From assembly GCF_021602345.1 (NCBI RefSeq), contig NZ_BQID01000025.1:1-49573 (forward strand): a stretch of DNA of 49,573 bases. The letters run 5' to 3'. The notes beneath the pieces were generated by a model. The model saw nothing but the letters and a program-made list of their open reading frames with translations. It was not told where the DNA came from and made no database searches. Below, one piece after another: positions 1 to 8,739 of this stretch. Positions within the stretch are counted from its first letter, which is position 1. The number at the start of each line of letters is the position of its first letter. The position numbers and the translations under genes are program-made. Origin of the DNA: Pseudomonas pharyngis. Lineage in GTDB: Bacteria > Pseudomonadota > Gammaproteobacteria > Pseudomonadales > Pseudomonadaceae.

Positions 1-387
1 TCCGGGGGTGGGAGCGCAGCGACCGTGCGGCGCAGCCGCATGCATCGAGAGGAGGTGCAGCGAAGCAAACCGTAGGCGATGCCCCCGGATGAATCCCGGA
101 ACGAAGGAACACCGAGCCACAGCGAGGCGCCGAACGCAGGGGCCAAGACCTTTGGTTACTTTGGGGCGTTTGCCAAAGTGACCCGCTGTAAGAGCGGAAC
201 CGCCAGCGGAAACACCCGAAGAAACGGATATTCACCCAAACCCAAAACAGCATGGTCGGCCCAAAGGCCGCCAAGTCAAAGCCCGAAACTGACAGCGCCG
301 TCAGCTAGCCGTCACCCTCCTGACCCCCAAACAAGTTTATAAAGAACCAACCTGCCCAAACCACGTCCCCCCTGGCGCCCCACAAGC
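1..387. repeat. Probable Pseudomonas repeated intergenic element upstream of the efflux operon
   Basis: No convincing gene lies here. An 87-codon reading frame (79-342) has a low-complexity, Arg/Pro/Ser-rich product with no domain and no clear ribosome site. Its wording resembles conceptual proteins I recall from many intergenic copies in P. fluorescens-group genomes, so I read it as a dispersed element, not a gene. Positions 289-324 hold repeated CTGAC/GTCAG motifs, including CTGAC-N6-GTCAG, about 65-100 nt before the adaptor start. They could be an operator, but that is inference. The copy number of the element was not tested. Confidence 0.4.
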
Positions 388-1548
388 ATGCAAATCCAGA
401 AGAAAAAGGCCCTGCTCGCCACCCTGCTGATCGCCCTCGCAGCAGCCGGCCTGTGGTATGCGATAAAACCCGCACCGGCCAAACTCGCCGCCCCGACTGC
501 GATCCCGGTCAGGGTCGTCGCCGTCAGCGAAAAAGACGTCCCCCGCTACACCAGCGGCATCGGCTCGGTCCTCTCACTGCACAGCGTCGTGGTGCGCCCA
601 CAGATCGACGGCATCCTCACCAAGCTGTTGGTCAAAGAGGGCCAACTGGTGAAACAGGGCGACCTGCTCGCCACCATCGACGACCGCTCGATCCGCGCCA
701 GCCTCGACCAGGCCCGGGCGCAACTGGGCGAAAGCCAGGCGCAACTGCAAGTCGCTTTGGTCAACCTCAAGCGCTACAAACTGCTCAGCGTCGACGACGG
801 CGTATCGAAGCAGACCTACGACCAGCAACAGGCACTGGTCAACCAGCTAAAGGCCACCGCCCAAGGCAACCAGGCCTCGATTGACGCGGCACAGGTACAA
901 CTTTCCTACACCCAGATTCGTTCCCCGGTCACCGGTCGCGTCGGAATTCGCACGGTCGACGAAGGCAACTTCCTGCGCATGACCGACACCCAGGGTCTGT
1001 TCACCGTGACCCAGATCGACCCGATCGCCGTCGAGTTCTCCCTGCCCCAGCAAATGCTGCCGACCCTGCAAGGCCTGATCAGCGACCCGCAGCGCGCGCA
1101 GGTCAAGGCCTACATCGGCGCCTACACCGACGGCGAAACCGGCAACCTGCTCGGCGAAGGTCACCTGACCCTGATCGACAACCAGATCAACGCCAACACC
1201 GGCACCATCCGCGCCAAGGCCGAGTTCGACAATCCCAACCAGAAACTCTGGCCGGGCCTGCTGGTGACGGTAAAGATTCAGACAGCGCTGGATAAAGACG
1301 CGCTGGTGGTCCCGCCCACCGTCGTACAACGCGGCCTCGATCAACACTTCGTGTACCGGGTCAACGGCGACAAGGTTGAAGCCGTGCAGGTGCAAATGGT
1401 TTATCAGGGCAGCGGCCAGGACATCATCAAGGGCGTGAAACCCGGCGACGTATTGGTCAGTGACGGCCAGTCGCGGCTCAAGCCCGGTTCGACCGTGCAG
1501 GTCATGAGCGAACCGCCGCAGGTGGTGCAAGCGGAGCCCAAGCCATGA
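388..1548 (+). CDS. RND efflux periplasmic adaptor (membrane fusion protein)
   Basis: A 386-residue adaptor of the HlyD/AcrA/MdtA type, which links an inner-membrane RND pump to an outer-membrane channel. An N-terminal hydrophobic segment (about residues 8-26) followed by Lys/Pro-rich sequence suggests an inner-membrane anchor; there is no lipobox Cys. A lipoyl/biotinyl-like half motif (VRPQIDGILTKLLVKEGQ, about 70-87) is followed by an alpha hairpin rich in Gln/Ala/Leu (about 100-165) and the second half motif (TQIRSPVTGRVG). Beta-barrel and membrane-proximal domains follow. The stop overlaps the start of the RND gene by 4 nt (ATGA), so the two are translationally coupled. The substrate cannot be told from sequence. 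Confidence 0.93.
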   Translation: MQIQKKKALLATLLIALAAAGLWYAIKPAPAKLAAPTAIPVRVVAVSEKDVPRYTSGIGSVLSLHSVVVRPQIDGILTKLLVKEGQLVKQGDLLATIDDRSIRASLDQARAQLGESQAQLQVALVNLKRYKLLSVDDGVSKQTYDQQQALVNQLKATAQGNQASIDAAQVQLSYTQIRSPVTGRVGIRTVDEGNFLRMTDTQGLFTVTQIDPIAVEFSLPQQMLPTLQGLISDPQRAQVKAYIGAYTDGETGNLLGEGHLTLIDNQINANTGTIRAKAEFDNPNQKLWPGLLVTVKIQTALDKDALVVPPTVVQRGLDQHFVYRVNGDKVEAVQVQMVYQGSGQDIIKGVKPGDVLVSDGQSRLKPGSTVQVMSEPPQVVQAEPKP

Positions 1549-4500
1549 AGCAGCACAAAGGCGTTTCGACCTGGTGCATCGATCACCCGGTGGCGACGAT
1601 TCTGCTGACCATCGCGCTGGTGCTGGTCGGGGTGATTGCCTTCCCGCGCCTGCCGATTGCCCCACTGCCGGAAGCGGAATTTCCGACGATCCAGGTCTCC
1701 GCCCAACTGCCCGGCGCCAGCCCCGACACCATGGCTTCTTCCGTGGCCACGCCGCTGGAGGTGCAATTCAGCGCCATCCCCGGCATGACCCAGATGACCT
1801 CCAGCAGTGCGCTGGGCTCCACGTTGCTGACCCTGCAATTCACCCTCGACAAGAGCATCGACACCGCCGCCCAGGAAGTGCAGGCCGCGATCAACACCGC
1901 CGCCGGCAAACTGCCGAAAGACATGCCGACCCTGCCGACCTGGAAGAAGGTCAACCCGGCCGACAGCCCGGTGCTGATCCTCAGCGTCAGCTCCACGCAA
2001 ATGCCCGGCACTGAACTCAGCGACCTGGTGGAAACCCTGCTTGCGCGTCAGATCAGTCAGATCGACGGTGTAGGCCAGATCAACATCACCGGTCAGCAAC
2101 GTCCGGCAATCCGCGTACAGGCCTCGGCCGACAAACTGGCGGCCATCGGCCTGACCCTCGCCGACATTCGTGTGGCGATCCAGCAGACCAGCCTCAACCT
2201 CGCCAAGGGCGCCTTGTACGGCGACTCGAGCATTTCCACGTTGTCGACCAACGACCAGTTGTTCCACCCCGAGGAATACAGCCAGCTCATCGTTTCCTAC
2301 AAGGACGGCGCCCCGGTTCACCTCAAGGATGTCGCCAAAGTCGTCAACGGTTCGGAAGATGCCTACGTGCAGGCCTGGGCCGGCGATCGACCGGGGGTCA
2401 ATCTGGTGATCTCGCGCCAGCCCGGCGCCAACATCGTCGAAACCGTCGACCGGATTCAAGCCGCCCTGCCCGGCCTCGAAGCCATGCTGCCGGCCTCGGT
2501 GCAGGTCAAAACCCTGATCGACCGCACCCAGACCATCCGCGCCTCGCTGCATGAGGTGGAAATCACCCTGCTGATCGCGATCCTGCTGGTGGTGGCGGTC
2601 ATGGCGCTGTTCCTGCGCCAGTTGTCGGCGACGATGATTGTCTCGGCGGTGCTCGGCGTGTCGCTGACGGCCAGTTTCGCCTTGATGTATTTGCTCGGTT
2701 TCAGCCTGAACAACCTGACCCTCGTGGCCATCGTGGTGGCCGTGGGCTTCGTGGTCGACGATGCCATCGTGGTGGTGGAAAACATCCACCGTCATCTGGA
2801 GGCCGGCGACAGCATGCGCGACGCCGCGATCAAGGGCGCCGGCGAGATCGGTTTTACCGTGGTGTCGATCAGTTTCTCGCTGGTGGCGGCGTTCATTCCG
2901 CTGCTGTTCATGGGCGGCGTGGTCGGGCGCTTGTTCAAGGAATTCGCCCTGACGGCCACCTCGACCATCATGATTTCCGTGGTGGTATCGCTGACGTTGG
3001 CGCCGACGCTGGCGGCGCTGTTCATGCGCAAACCGGTGCATCACGCCCATGACAAACCGGGCTTCAGCGAACGCCTGCTCGGCTGGTACGAAAAAGGCCT
3101 GCGCCGCGCCCTCGCTCACCAGAAATTGATGATCGGCGTGTTCGGCATTTCCGTCGCACTGGCGATTGGCGGCTACGTGTTTATCCCCAAGGGTTTCTTC
3201 CCGGTGCAGGACACCGGTTTCGTCCTCGGCACCACCGAAGCCGCCGCCGATATTTCCTACAGCGACATGGTGAAAAAACACCTGGCGATGGCCGAAATCG
3301 TCGCCGCCGACCCGGCCGTGCAGGCGTTTTCCCATTCGGTGGGCGTGTCCGGCAGCAACCAGACCATCGCCAACGGTCGCTTCTGGATCGCCCTGAAAAA
3401 ACGCGGTGACCGCGATGTTTCGGCCAGCCAGTTCATCGACCGCATTCGTCCGCAACTGATGAAAGTCCCCGGCATCGTGCTTTACCTGCGCGCCGGCCAG
3501 GACATCAACCTCAGCTCCGGCCCGAGCCGTGCGCAGTATCAATACGTGCTCAAGAGCAACGACGGGCCGACCCTCGCCACCTGGACCCAGAAACTCACCG
3601 AAAAGCTGCGCAGCATCCCGGCGTTCCGCGACATTTCCAACGACCTGCAACTGGGCGGCAGCATCACTCACATCAGCATCGACCGCAGCGCCGCCGCGCG
3701 TTTCGGCCTGACCGCGAGTGATGTCGACGAGGCGCTGTACGACGCCTTCGGCCAGCGGCAGATCAACGAGTTCCAGACCCAGGTCAACCAGTACAACGTG
3801 ATCCTGGAACTGGACACCAAACAGCGCGGCAAGGCTGAAAGCCTCAACTATTTCTACCTGCGCTCACCGTTGAGCGGAGAAATGGTGCCACTGTCGGCGC
3901 TGGCCCGATTCGACGCGCCGACCATCGGCCCACTGTCGATTGCCCACGACGGCATGTTCCCGGCCGCCAACCTGTCCTTCAACCTGGCGCCCGGCGTGGC
4001 ATTGGGCGACGCGGTGATTTTGCTGAATCAGGCCAAGGCCGAGATCGGCATGCCGACCGCGATCAGCGGCAACTTCCAGGGTGCGGCGCAGGCGTTCCAG
4101 AGTTCGCTGAAAAGTCAGCCGTGGCTGATTCTCGCGGCGCTGGTGGCGGTGTACATCATTCTCGGCGTGCTCTACGAGAGCTTCGTCCATCCGCTGACGA
4201 TCATTTCGACCTTGCCAGCGGCGGGTCTCGGCGCGGTGATCATGCTGTGGATCTGTGGCCAGGACTTTTCGATCATGGCGCTGATCGGGCTGGTGCTGCT
4301 GATCGGTATCGTGAAGAAGAACGGCATCCTGATGATCGACTTCGCCCTGGAAGCGCAGCGTCATCGCGGCTTGTCGCCGCAGGATGCGATTTTCGAGGCA
4401 TGTATCACGCGGTTCCGGCCAATCATCATGACCACCCTCGCCGCCCTGCTCGGCGCCCTGCCACTGATGCTCGGCTACGGCACCGGCGCCGAACTGCGCC

Positions 4501-4646
4501 AGCCGCTGGGGATCGCAGTGGTGGGTGGCCTGCTGGTCAGCCAGATGCTGACGCTGTTCACCACGCCGGTCATATACTTGTGGCTCGAGCGGCTGTTCCA
4601 CAAGCCCAAACCTGCGCCCGTCGCGGCGCTGGCAACGACAGACTGA
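1545..4646 (+). CDS. RND efflux pump, inner-membrane subunit (MdtB/MdtC-like)
   Basis: A 1033-residue proton-driven RND transporter of normal length. It has an N-terminal membrane helix, two large periplasmic loops, and the TM4 proton-relay pair Asp405-Asp406 (VGFVVDDAIVVVENIHR). Lys925 in TM10 (IVKKNGILMIDF) is the counterpart of the AcrB Lys940 region. These residues fit the HAE (drug) class better than heavy-metal CusA/CzcA pumps, and the sequence recalls MdtB/MdtC. E. coli MdtB and MdtC form a heteromer, but here there is one RND gene. No outer-membrane factor gene follows, so a TolC/OprM-type channel encoded elsewhere is presumably used. It overlaps the adaptor gene by 4 nt, and 8 nt separate it from the response regulator. 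Confidence 0.95.
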   Translation: MKQHKGVSTWCIDHPVATILLTIALVLVGVIAFPRLPIAPLPEAEFPTIQVSAQLPGASPDTMASSVATPLEVQFSAIPGMTQMTSSSALGSTLLTLQFTLDKSIDTAAQEVQAAINTAAGKLPKDMPTLPTWKKVNPADSPVLILSVSSTQMPGTELSDLVETLLARQISQIDGVGQINITGQQRPAIRVQASADKLAAIGLTLADIRVAIQQTSLNLAKGALYGDSSISTLSTNDQLFHPEEYSQLIVSYKDGAPVHLKDVAKVVNGSEDAYVQAWAGDRPGVNLVISRQPGANIVETVDRIQAALPGLEAMLPASVQVKTLIDRTQTIRASLHEVEITLLIAILLVVAVMALFLRQLSATMIVSAVLGVSLTASFALMYLLGFSLNNLTLVAIVVAVGFVVDDAIVVVENIHRHLEAGDSMRDAAIKGAGEIGFTVVSISFSLVAAFIPLLFMGGVVGRLFKEFALTATSTIMISVVVSLTLAPTLAALFMRKPVHHAHDKPGFSERLLGWYEKGLRRALAHQKLMIGVFGISVALAIGGYVFIPKGFFPVQDTGFVLGTTEAAADISYSDMVKKHLAMAEIVAADPAVQAFSHSVGVSGSNQTIANGRFWIALKKRGDRDVSASQFIDRIRPQLMKVPGIVLYLRAGQDINLSSGPSRAQYQYVLKSNDGPTLATWTQKLTEKLRSIPAFRDISNDLQLGGSITHISIDRSAAARFGLTASDVDEALYDAFGQRQINEFQTQVNQYNVILELDTKQRGKAESLNYFYLRSPLSGEMVPLSALARFDAPTIGPLSIAHDGMFPAANLSFNLAPGVALGDAVILLNQAKAEIGMPTAISGNFQGAAQAFQSSLKSQPWLILAALVAVYIILGVLYESFVHPLTIISTLPAAGLGAVIMLWICGQDFSIMALIGLVLLIGIVKKNGILMIDFALEAQRHRGLSPQDAIFEACITRFRPIIMTTLAALLGALPLMLGYGTGAELRQPLGIAVVGGLLVSQMLTLFTTPVIYLWLERLFHKPKPAPVAALATTD

Positions 4647-4654
4647 GGCGGGTC

Positions 4655-5332
4655 ATGCGCGTTCTGATTATCGAAGACGAAGAGAAAACCGCGGACTACC
4701 TGCACCGCGGCCTGACGGAACAGGGTTACACCGTGGATCGGGCCCGCGACGGCGTCGAGGGCCTGCACCTGGCACTGGAAAGCGACTACGCGGTGATCGT
4801 CCTCGACGTGATGCTGCCGGGCCTCGACGGCTTCGGCGTACTGCGCGCATTGCGTGCGCGCAAGCAGACGCCGGTGATCATGCTCACCGCCCGCGAGCGG
4901 GTCGAAGACCGGATCCGCGGCCTGCGCGACGGCGCCGACGATTACCTCGGCAAACCGTTCTCCTTCCTCGAACTGGTGGCGCGCCTGCAAGCGCTGACCC
5001 GGCGCAGCGGCGGCCACGAACCGGTGCAAGTGAGCATCGCCGATCTGTGGATCGATCTGATCAGCCGCAAGGCCACCCGTGCCGGCACCCGGCTGGATCT
5101 GACGGCGAAAGAGTTTTCACTGCTCAGCGTGCTGGCCCGGCGCCAAGGCGAAATCCTCTCGAAAACCGCGATTGCGGAAATGGTCTGGGACATTAATTTC
5201 GACAGCGACGCCAACGTGGTCGAAGTCGCGATCAAGCGCCTGCGCGCCAAACTCGACGGGCCGTTCGACGAGAAACTGCTGCACACCATCCGGGGCATGG
5301 GTTATGTGCTGGAGAGCCGTGGTGTCCAGTAA
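4655..5332 (+). CDS. OmpR/CusR-type response regulator
   Basis: A 225-residue two-component regulator. The receiver domain (1-about 115) has the acidic pocket IIEDEE, phospho-acceptor Asp51 (VIVLDVMLPG), the switch Thr in MLTAR and Lys in LGKPF. The C-terminal winged-helix DNA-binding domain (about 125-220) has LTAKEFSLL and the end motif HTIRGMGYVLE. I start it at ATG 4655 because an in-frame upstream extension would lie inside the RND gene. It most resembles regulators of the CusR/CopR/CzcR group. Its place in the efflux operon suggests it controls the pump, and perhaps the exported protein and porin genes downstream. The inducing signal is unknown. Confidence 0.93.
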   Translation: MRVLIIEDEEKTADYLHRGLTEQGYTVDRARDGVEGLHLALESDYAVIVLDVMLPGLDGFGVLRALRARKQTPVIMLTARERVEDRIRGLRDGADDYLGKPFSFLELVARLQALTRRSGGHEPVQVSIADLWIDLISRKATRAGTRLDLTAKEFSLLSVLARRQGEILSKTAIAEMVWDINFDSDANVVEVAIKRLRAKLDGPFDEKLLHTIRGMGYVLESRGVQ

Positions 5333-6686
5333 CTCTATCGCGCTGCGCTTGAGCGGGATGTTCACGCTGGTGGCGCTGCTGGTGTTCCTGTTGATCGGCG
5401 GCGCGCTGTATCAACAAGTGGACAAAGGCCTGGGCCTGCTGCCGGAAGCGGAACTGGATGCACGTTACAGCGTGCTCGAATCGGCGCTCAACCGCTATGG
5501 CACCCCCGAGCACTGGGTGAAGATCAACGCCAAGCTCAAGCTGCTCGGCGAAGAAGACAAGCGCATCCGGTTCTGGGTGGTCAGCGGCAATCCGGGCTAT
5601 GAATTCGGCGAGCCCGATGTCTCGATCCGCGCCTTTGCCCAAGGCCCGCTGGGCATGCGCGACCTGCAACTGCCCGACCATCCCTATCCGCTGAAAGTGC
5701 TGCTCACCGAACTGCCGGCCAAGGATCAACGCCCGCCGCTGCGCTTCATGATCGGCATCGACACCGAGACCTTTCACCAGACCCAGCATCAGTTGCTGAT
5801 CGCGCTTGTGAGTCTGGCGGTGATCGGCGTGCTACTGGCCTCGGCGTTGGGTTACTGGGTGGCGCGAATCGGCCTCAAACCGCTGATCAAACTGTCCCAC
5901 GAAGCCCAGCGGCTGGCACCGCCGTTGCGGGCCGGGCGTCTGCGACTGTCGCCGTTGCCGCCGGAACTGGAGCAGTTCGTCGACTCGTTCAACTCGACGC
6001 TGGAGCGGGTTGAGCAAGCCTATTCGCGGCTCGAATCCTTCAACGCCGACGTCGCCCATGAACTGCGCTCGCCGCTGACCAACCTGATCGGCCAGACCCA
6101 GGTCGCCCTGACTCGCGGGCGCTCGGCCGAGCATTATTTCGAAGTGCTGCAATCCAACCTCGAAGAACTGGAACGCCTGCGTTCGATCATCAACGACATG
6201 CTGTTCCTGGCCAGCGCCGATCAGGGCAGTAAGGCCACCAAACTGACGTCGACTTCGTTGGCCGATGAAGTGGCAACCACTCTCGAATACCTCGATTTCA
6301 TCCTTGAGGATGCGCAGGTCCAGGTTCGGGTAAGCGGTGATGCGCAGGTGCAGATCGAGATCGCTCATCTGCGCCGGGCCTTGATCAATCTGTTGAGCAA
6401 CGCAGTGCAACATACCGCGCCGGGACAGGTGATCGAGGTGCAGATCACGGTCGAGGAACATCAGGTCAGCATCGGCGTGGCCAACCCCGGCTCCCCGATT
6501 GCCAGCGAGCATTTACCGCGCTTGTTCGAGCGTTTCTACCGGGTGGATGCGTCGCGCAGTAACAGCGGCAACAACCATGGCCTGGGGCTGGCGATCGTCA
6601 AGGCGATTGCGCTGATGCATGGCGGGGATGTGTTTGTGCGCAGTGATCGCGGAATGAACACTTTCGGGATTCATTTGCCGGTCTGA
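5322..6686 (+). CDS. Membrane sensor histidine kinase of the heavy-metal sensor (CusS-like) type
   Basis: A 454-residue kinase partner of the adjacent regulator. TM1 (about 12-30), a periplasmic sensor region (about 31-157) and TM2 (158-180) lead to a HAMP domain and the H-box VAHELRSPLTN with His246. The N-box has Asn360 (LLSNAVQHT), and the GLGLAIVKAI glycine motif and a C-terminal GxHLPV-type end follow. I chose GTG 5322, 5 nt after GGAGAG and overlapping the regulator stop by 11 nt; GTG 5319 also fits but is too close to that site. No Met/His-rich metal site is obvious in the periplasmic part, so metal sensing is not shown. Confidence 0.9.
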   Translation: MSSNSIALRLSGMFTLVALLVFLLIGGALYQQVDKGLGLLPEAELDARYSVLESALNRYGTPEHWVKINAKLKLLGEEDKRIRFWVVSGNPGYEFGEPDVSIRAFAQGPLGMRDLQLPDHPYPLKVLLTELPAKDQRPPLRFMIGIDTETFHQTQHQLLIALVSLAVIGVLLASALGYWVARIGLKPLIKLSHEAQRLAPPLRAGRLRLSPLPPELEQFVDSFNSTLERVEQAYSRLESFNADVAHELRSPLTNLIGQTQVALTRGRSAEHYFEVLQSNLEELERLRSIINDMLFLASADQGSKATKLTSTSLADEVATTLEYLDFILEDAQVQVRVSGDAQVQIEIAHLRRALINLLSNAVQHTAPGQVIEVQITVEEHQVSIGVANPGSPIASEHLPRLFERFYRVDASRSNSGNNHGLGLAIVKAIALMHGGDVFVRSDRGMNTFGIHLPV

Positions 6687-6697
6687 CCCCACCCCTC

Positions 6698-6748
6698 ATC
6701 GTTCCCCACGCTCTGCGTGGGAATGCGGCCCGGGACGCTCCGCGTCCC
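6698..6748. repeat. Twin-hairpin REP-like repeat after the efflux operon
   Basis: Two perfect short palindromes lie in tandem: CCCACGC-TCT-GCGTGGG (6705-6721) and GGGACGC-TCC-GCGTCCC (6732-6748). Both have 7-bp arms and 3-nt loops. This twin form, with the lead ATCGTTCC, is a familiar dispersed intergenic repeat in fluorescent pseudomonads. It probably stabilises or ends the efflux-operon mRNA, but there is no U-run, so it is not a typical intrinsic terminator. A related sequence occurs at 39833-39880. Confidence 0.7.
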
Positions 6749-6797
6749 TCTCAAGCCGAGCCCGGAAACGACCTCCCCCGCTGATCTTTGCTTCTGC

Positions 6798-6853
6798 TGT
6801 AACAGTCATTTATGAAAATCACGCTGTTTCACAACGCCCGGCAACCTTATCTT
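6798..6853 (+). promoter_or_regulatory. Candidate promoter and operator of the small exported protein gene
   Basis: An imperfect inverted repeat TGTAACAG (6798-6805) / CTGTTTCA (6824-6831) with one mismatch and an 18-nt spacer overlaps a weak -35 (TGTTTC, 6825-6830). It lies 17 nt before a -10-like TATCTT (6848-6853). A regulator bound here would fit activation from the -35 region. That the neighbouring CusR-type regulator binds it is only inference. Confidence 0.35.
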
Positions 6854-6896
6854 TGCCCGCACCAAACAGCACTTGCCAAGCAAGAAGGTTTTCAAG

Positions 6897-7118
6897 ATGT
6901 CCAACAGTATGGGTATTGCCAGCGCTTTCGTTTTGTCCTCATTGATCCTGTCGCCGATGGCGATGGCTGAAGAATCCCAGACGTTTGTAGCGCAAAACGC
7001 CGCTCGCGCTCACGCATTCGAACAGCATCAGGCAGAAGTGATGGCCAAGGCTCAGGACGCTACGCAAGCCCCGCAGGCCTTAAATTCTCAGGCTCAAGCC
7101 TCCGAGAAAGACAGCTGA
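6897..7118 (+). CDS. Small exported protein of unknown function
   Basis: A 73-residue protein I cannot assign to a family. Residues 1-25 form a clear Sec signal peptide with a hydrophobic core (ASAFVLSSLILSPMAMA) and probable cleavage after AMA, leaving about 48 residues. The mature part is rich in Ala, Gln, Glu and Lys (AARAHAFEQHQAEVMAKAQ), lacks Cys, and looks like one amphipathic helix. Start ATG 6897 has AAGAAGG about 9 nt upstream; a TTG at 6873 is less likely. It stands alone between the kinase gene and the porin gene, with its own candidate promoter and a terminator at 7188-7214. A periplasmic stress or metal-response accessory is possible but unproven. Confidence 0.72.
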   Translation: MSNSMGIASAFVLSSLILSPMAMAEESQTFVAQNAARAHAFEQHQAEVMAKAQDATQAPQALNSQAQASEKDS

Positions 7119-7187
7119 GTCGCGCACTGCGCATCGTTTCCCTCGACGCGGTTGTTTGGCTCTTCCCGTTCAACCGTCGTCCTTGCA

Positions 7188-7214
7188 GGCCGCTGATTTT
7201 CAGCGGCCTTTTTT
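7188..7214 (+). terminator. Intrinsic terminator after the small exported protein gene
   Basis: Perfect stem GGCCGCTGA (7188-7196) / TCAGCGGCC (7200-7208) with a 3-nt loop and six T residues directly after it. Confidence 0.9.
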
Positions 7215-7314
7215 CGTTGTGGTCTGAAAGCTGTCTGGTACGTCTTTAACAACTGGAAACATCCCGCACCTCATGACATTGAAGTGTCAGTTGACCCAAG
7301 GAGCTTTACCGCAC

Positions 7315-8631
7315 GTGCGTTACCCAGTTCGCGTCACCCCGCTGTTCATTGCAATTGCCGCAACGATTGCCCCCGCCGCCCATGCTGCCGAAGCCGAGCA
7401 GCAAGGTTTCGTCGAAGGCTCGAGCCTGAACCTCAATGCCCGCAACTACTACATGAACCGCAACCGTCTGCAGCAGACGGACGACAACATCGAGTGGGGC
7501 CAGGGGTTTCTCGGCAAATTCGAGTCGGGCTACACCGAAGGCACGGTCGGCTTCGGCCTCGATGCCCACGCCATGCTCGGTCTGAAACTCGACGGTGGTG
7601 GTGGTACGGACAATTCCAGCATCCTGCCGGTCAGCGACGGCAGCGGCAAAGCGCCGAGGTCGTTCTCCACGGCGGGCGCCACCCTGAAAATGCGGGCGTT
7701 CGATACCGAGTTGAAGGCCGGCGACCTGTTCCTTGCCAACCCGGTGATCGCCGGTGGCGAGACGCGCATGCTGCCGCAGACCTTTCGCGGCCTCAGCCTG
7801 ACCAATCACAGCTTCGACGGCTGGATGATCGAAGGCGGCCAGGCCAGCTTCACCAAGCCCTACAACCAGAGCGGGCACAAACGCATCGGCACCTCTTACA
7901 GCACCCTCGCCGACGGCGACAAGAGCCAGCACCTGAATTGGGCCGGCGTGGCCTGGAGCGGCGTCGAAGGCCTGACCAGCAGCCTGTATGCCTCCGAGTT
8001 GAAGGACATCTGGAACCAGTACTACTACGACCTCGACTACACCTGGGCACTGAATGACCGGGTGACCCTCAACCCGGGCCTGCACTTCTATCACACCCAG
8101 GACACCGGCGACGCGCTGCTGGGCAACATCGACAACAACACCTACAGCCTGCATTTCACCGTGGGCATCGGCAGCCACAGCGTTACCGCCGCGTATCAGC
8201 GGGTCAACGGCAACACGCCGTTCGATTACATCAGCCAGGGCGACAGCGTCTACCTCGACAACTCGCAGCAGTACTCGGACTTCAACGGCCCGAACGAGCG
8301 CTCGTGGAAACTCAAGTACGCCTACGACTTCGCCGGCGTCGGCCTGCCGGGGCTGACCTCGTCGCTGTCCTACTCACGCGGTACGCTGGACCTGACCAAG
8401 GCCGATCCGGACAGCAAGGGTTACGCCTCGTGGTACAGCGCCGAAGGCCGCAACGCCAAACACTGGGAGCGCGACATCGACCTCAAATACGTGGTGCAGA
8501 GCGGCCAGGCCAAAGACCTGGCGGTATGCCTGCAATGGGCGACCAACCGCGGCGGCAACGGTTACGGCGCAATCGATACGGACACCGATGAATACCGTGT
8601 GATCATCGACTACCCGATCAACGTCTTCTAA
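7315..8631 (+). CDS. OprD-family outer-membrane porin
   Basis: A 438-residue outer-membrane channel of the Pseudomonas OprD family, whose members take up amino acids, peptides or aromatic/organic acids. Start GTG 7315 has AAGGAG 11 nt upstream (7298-7303); a longer form from 7273 would put extra residues before the signal peptide. The signal peptide (about 1-25) ends in AHA, and the mature protein begins with a [20 protein letters not shown]-type N-terminus typical of OprD. Alternating aromatic beta strands follow, with the conserved [12 protein letters not shown] and [14 protein letters not shown] region, and a C-terminus ending YPINVF with a terminal Phe for BAM recognition. The substrate cannot be inferred from the neighbours. 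Confidence 0.93.
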   Translation: MRYPVRVTPLFIAIAATIAPAAHAAEAEQQGFVEGSSLNLNARNYYMNRNRLQQTDDNIEWGQGFLGKFESGYTEGTVGFGLDAHAMLGLKLDGGGGTDNSSILPVSDGSGKAPRSFSTAGATLKMRAFDTELKAGDLFLANPVIAGGETRMLPQTFRGLSLTNHSFDGWMIEGGQASFTKPYNQSGHKRIGTSYSTLADGDKSQHLNWAGVAWSGVEGLTSSLYASELKDIWNQYYYDLDYTWALNDRVTLNPGLHFYHTQDTGDALLGNIDNNTYSLHFTVGIGSHSVTAAYQRVNGNTPFDYISQGDSVYLDNSQQYSDFNGPNERSWKLKYAYDFAGVGLPGLTSSLSYSRGTLDLTKADPDSKGYASWYSAEGRNAKHWERDIDLKYVVQSGQAKDLAVCLQWATNRGGNGYGAIDTDTDEYRVIIDYPINVF

Positions 8632-8647
8632 GATCGGCACTGCGATA

Positions 8648-8678
8648 AAAGGCCAGCCTGACGCGCTGGCCTTTTTCT
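8648..8678 (+). terminator. Intrinsic terminator after the porin gene
   Basis: Stem GGCCAGC (8651-8657) / GCTGGCC (8665-8671) with a 7-nt loop, an A-run before it and TTTTT after it. Confidence 0.9.
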
Positions 8679-8739
8679 TGCCTGTGGCAGCGAGCGGGTA
8701 CAACTACGCTTAGAAGAACCCCCAACCGAAAACCGGACC

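Noticed and set aside
79-342. 87-codon open frame at the left edge
   Set aside because: Low-complexity product without domain or ribosome site; reads as a dispersed intergenic repeat.
1404-3671. 755-codon frame antisense to the RND pump gene
   Set aside because: His/Arg/Gln-rich shadow of a high-GC gene; the opposite strand has clear RND motifs throughout.
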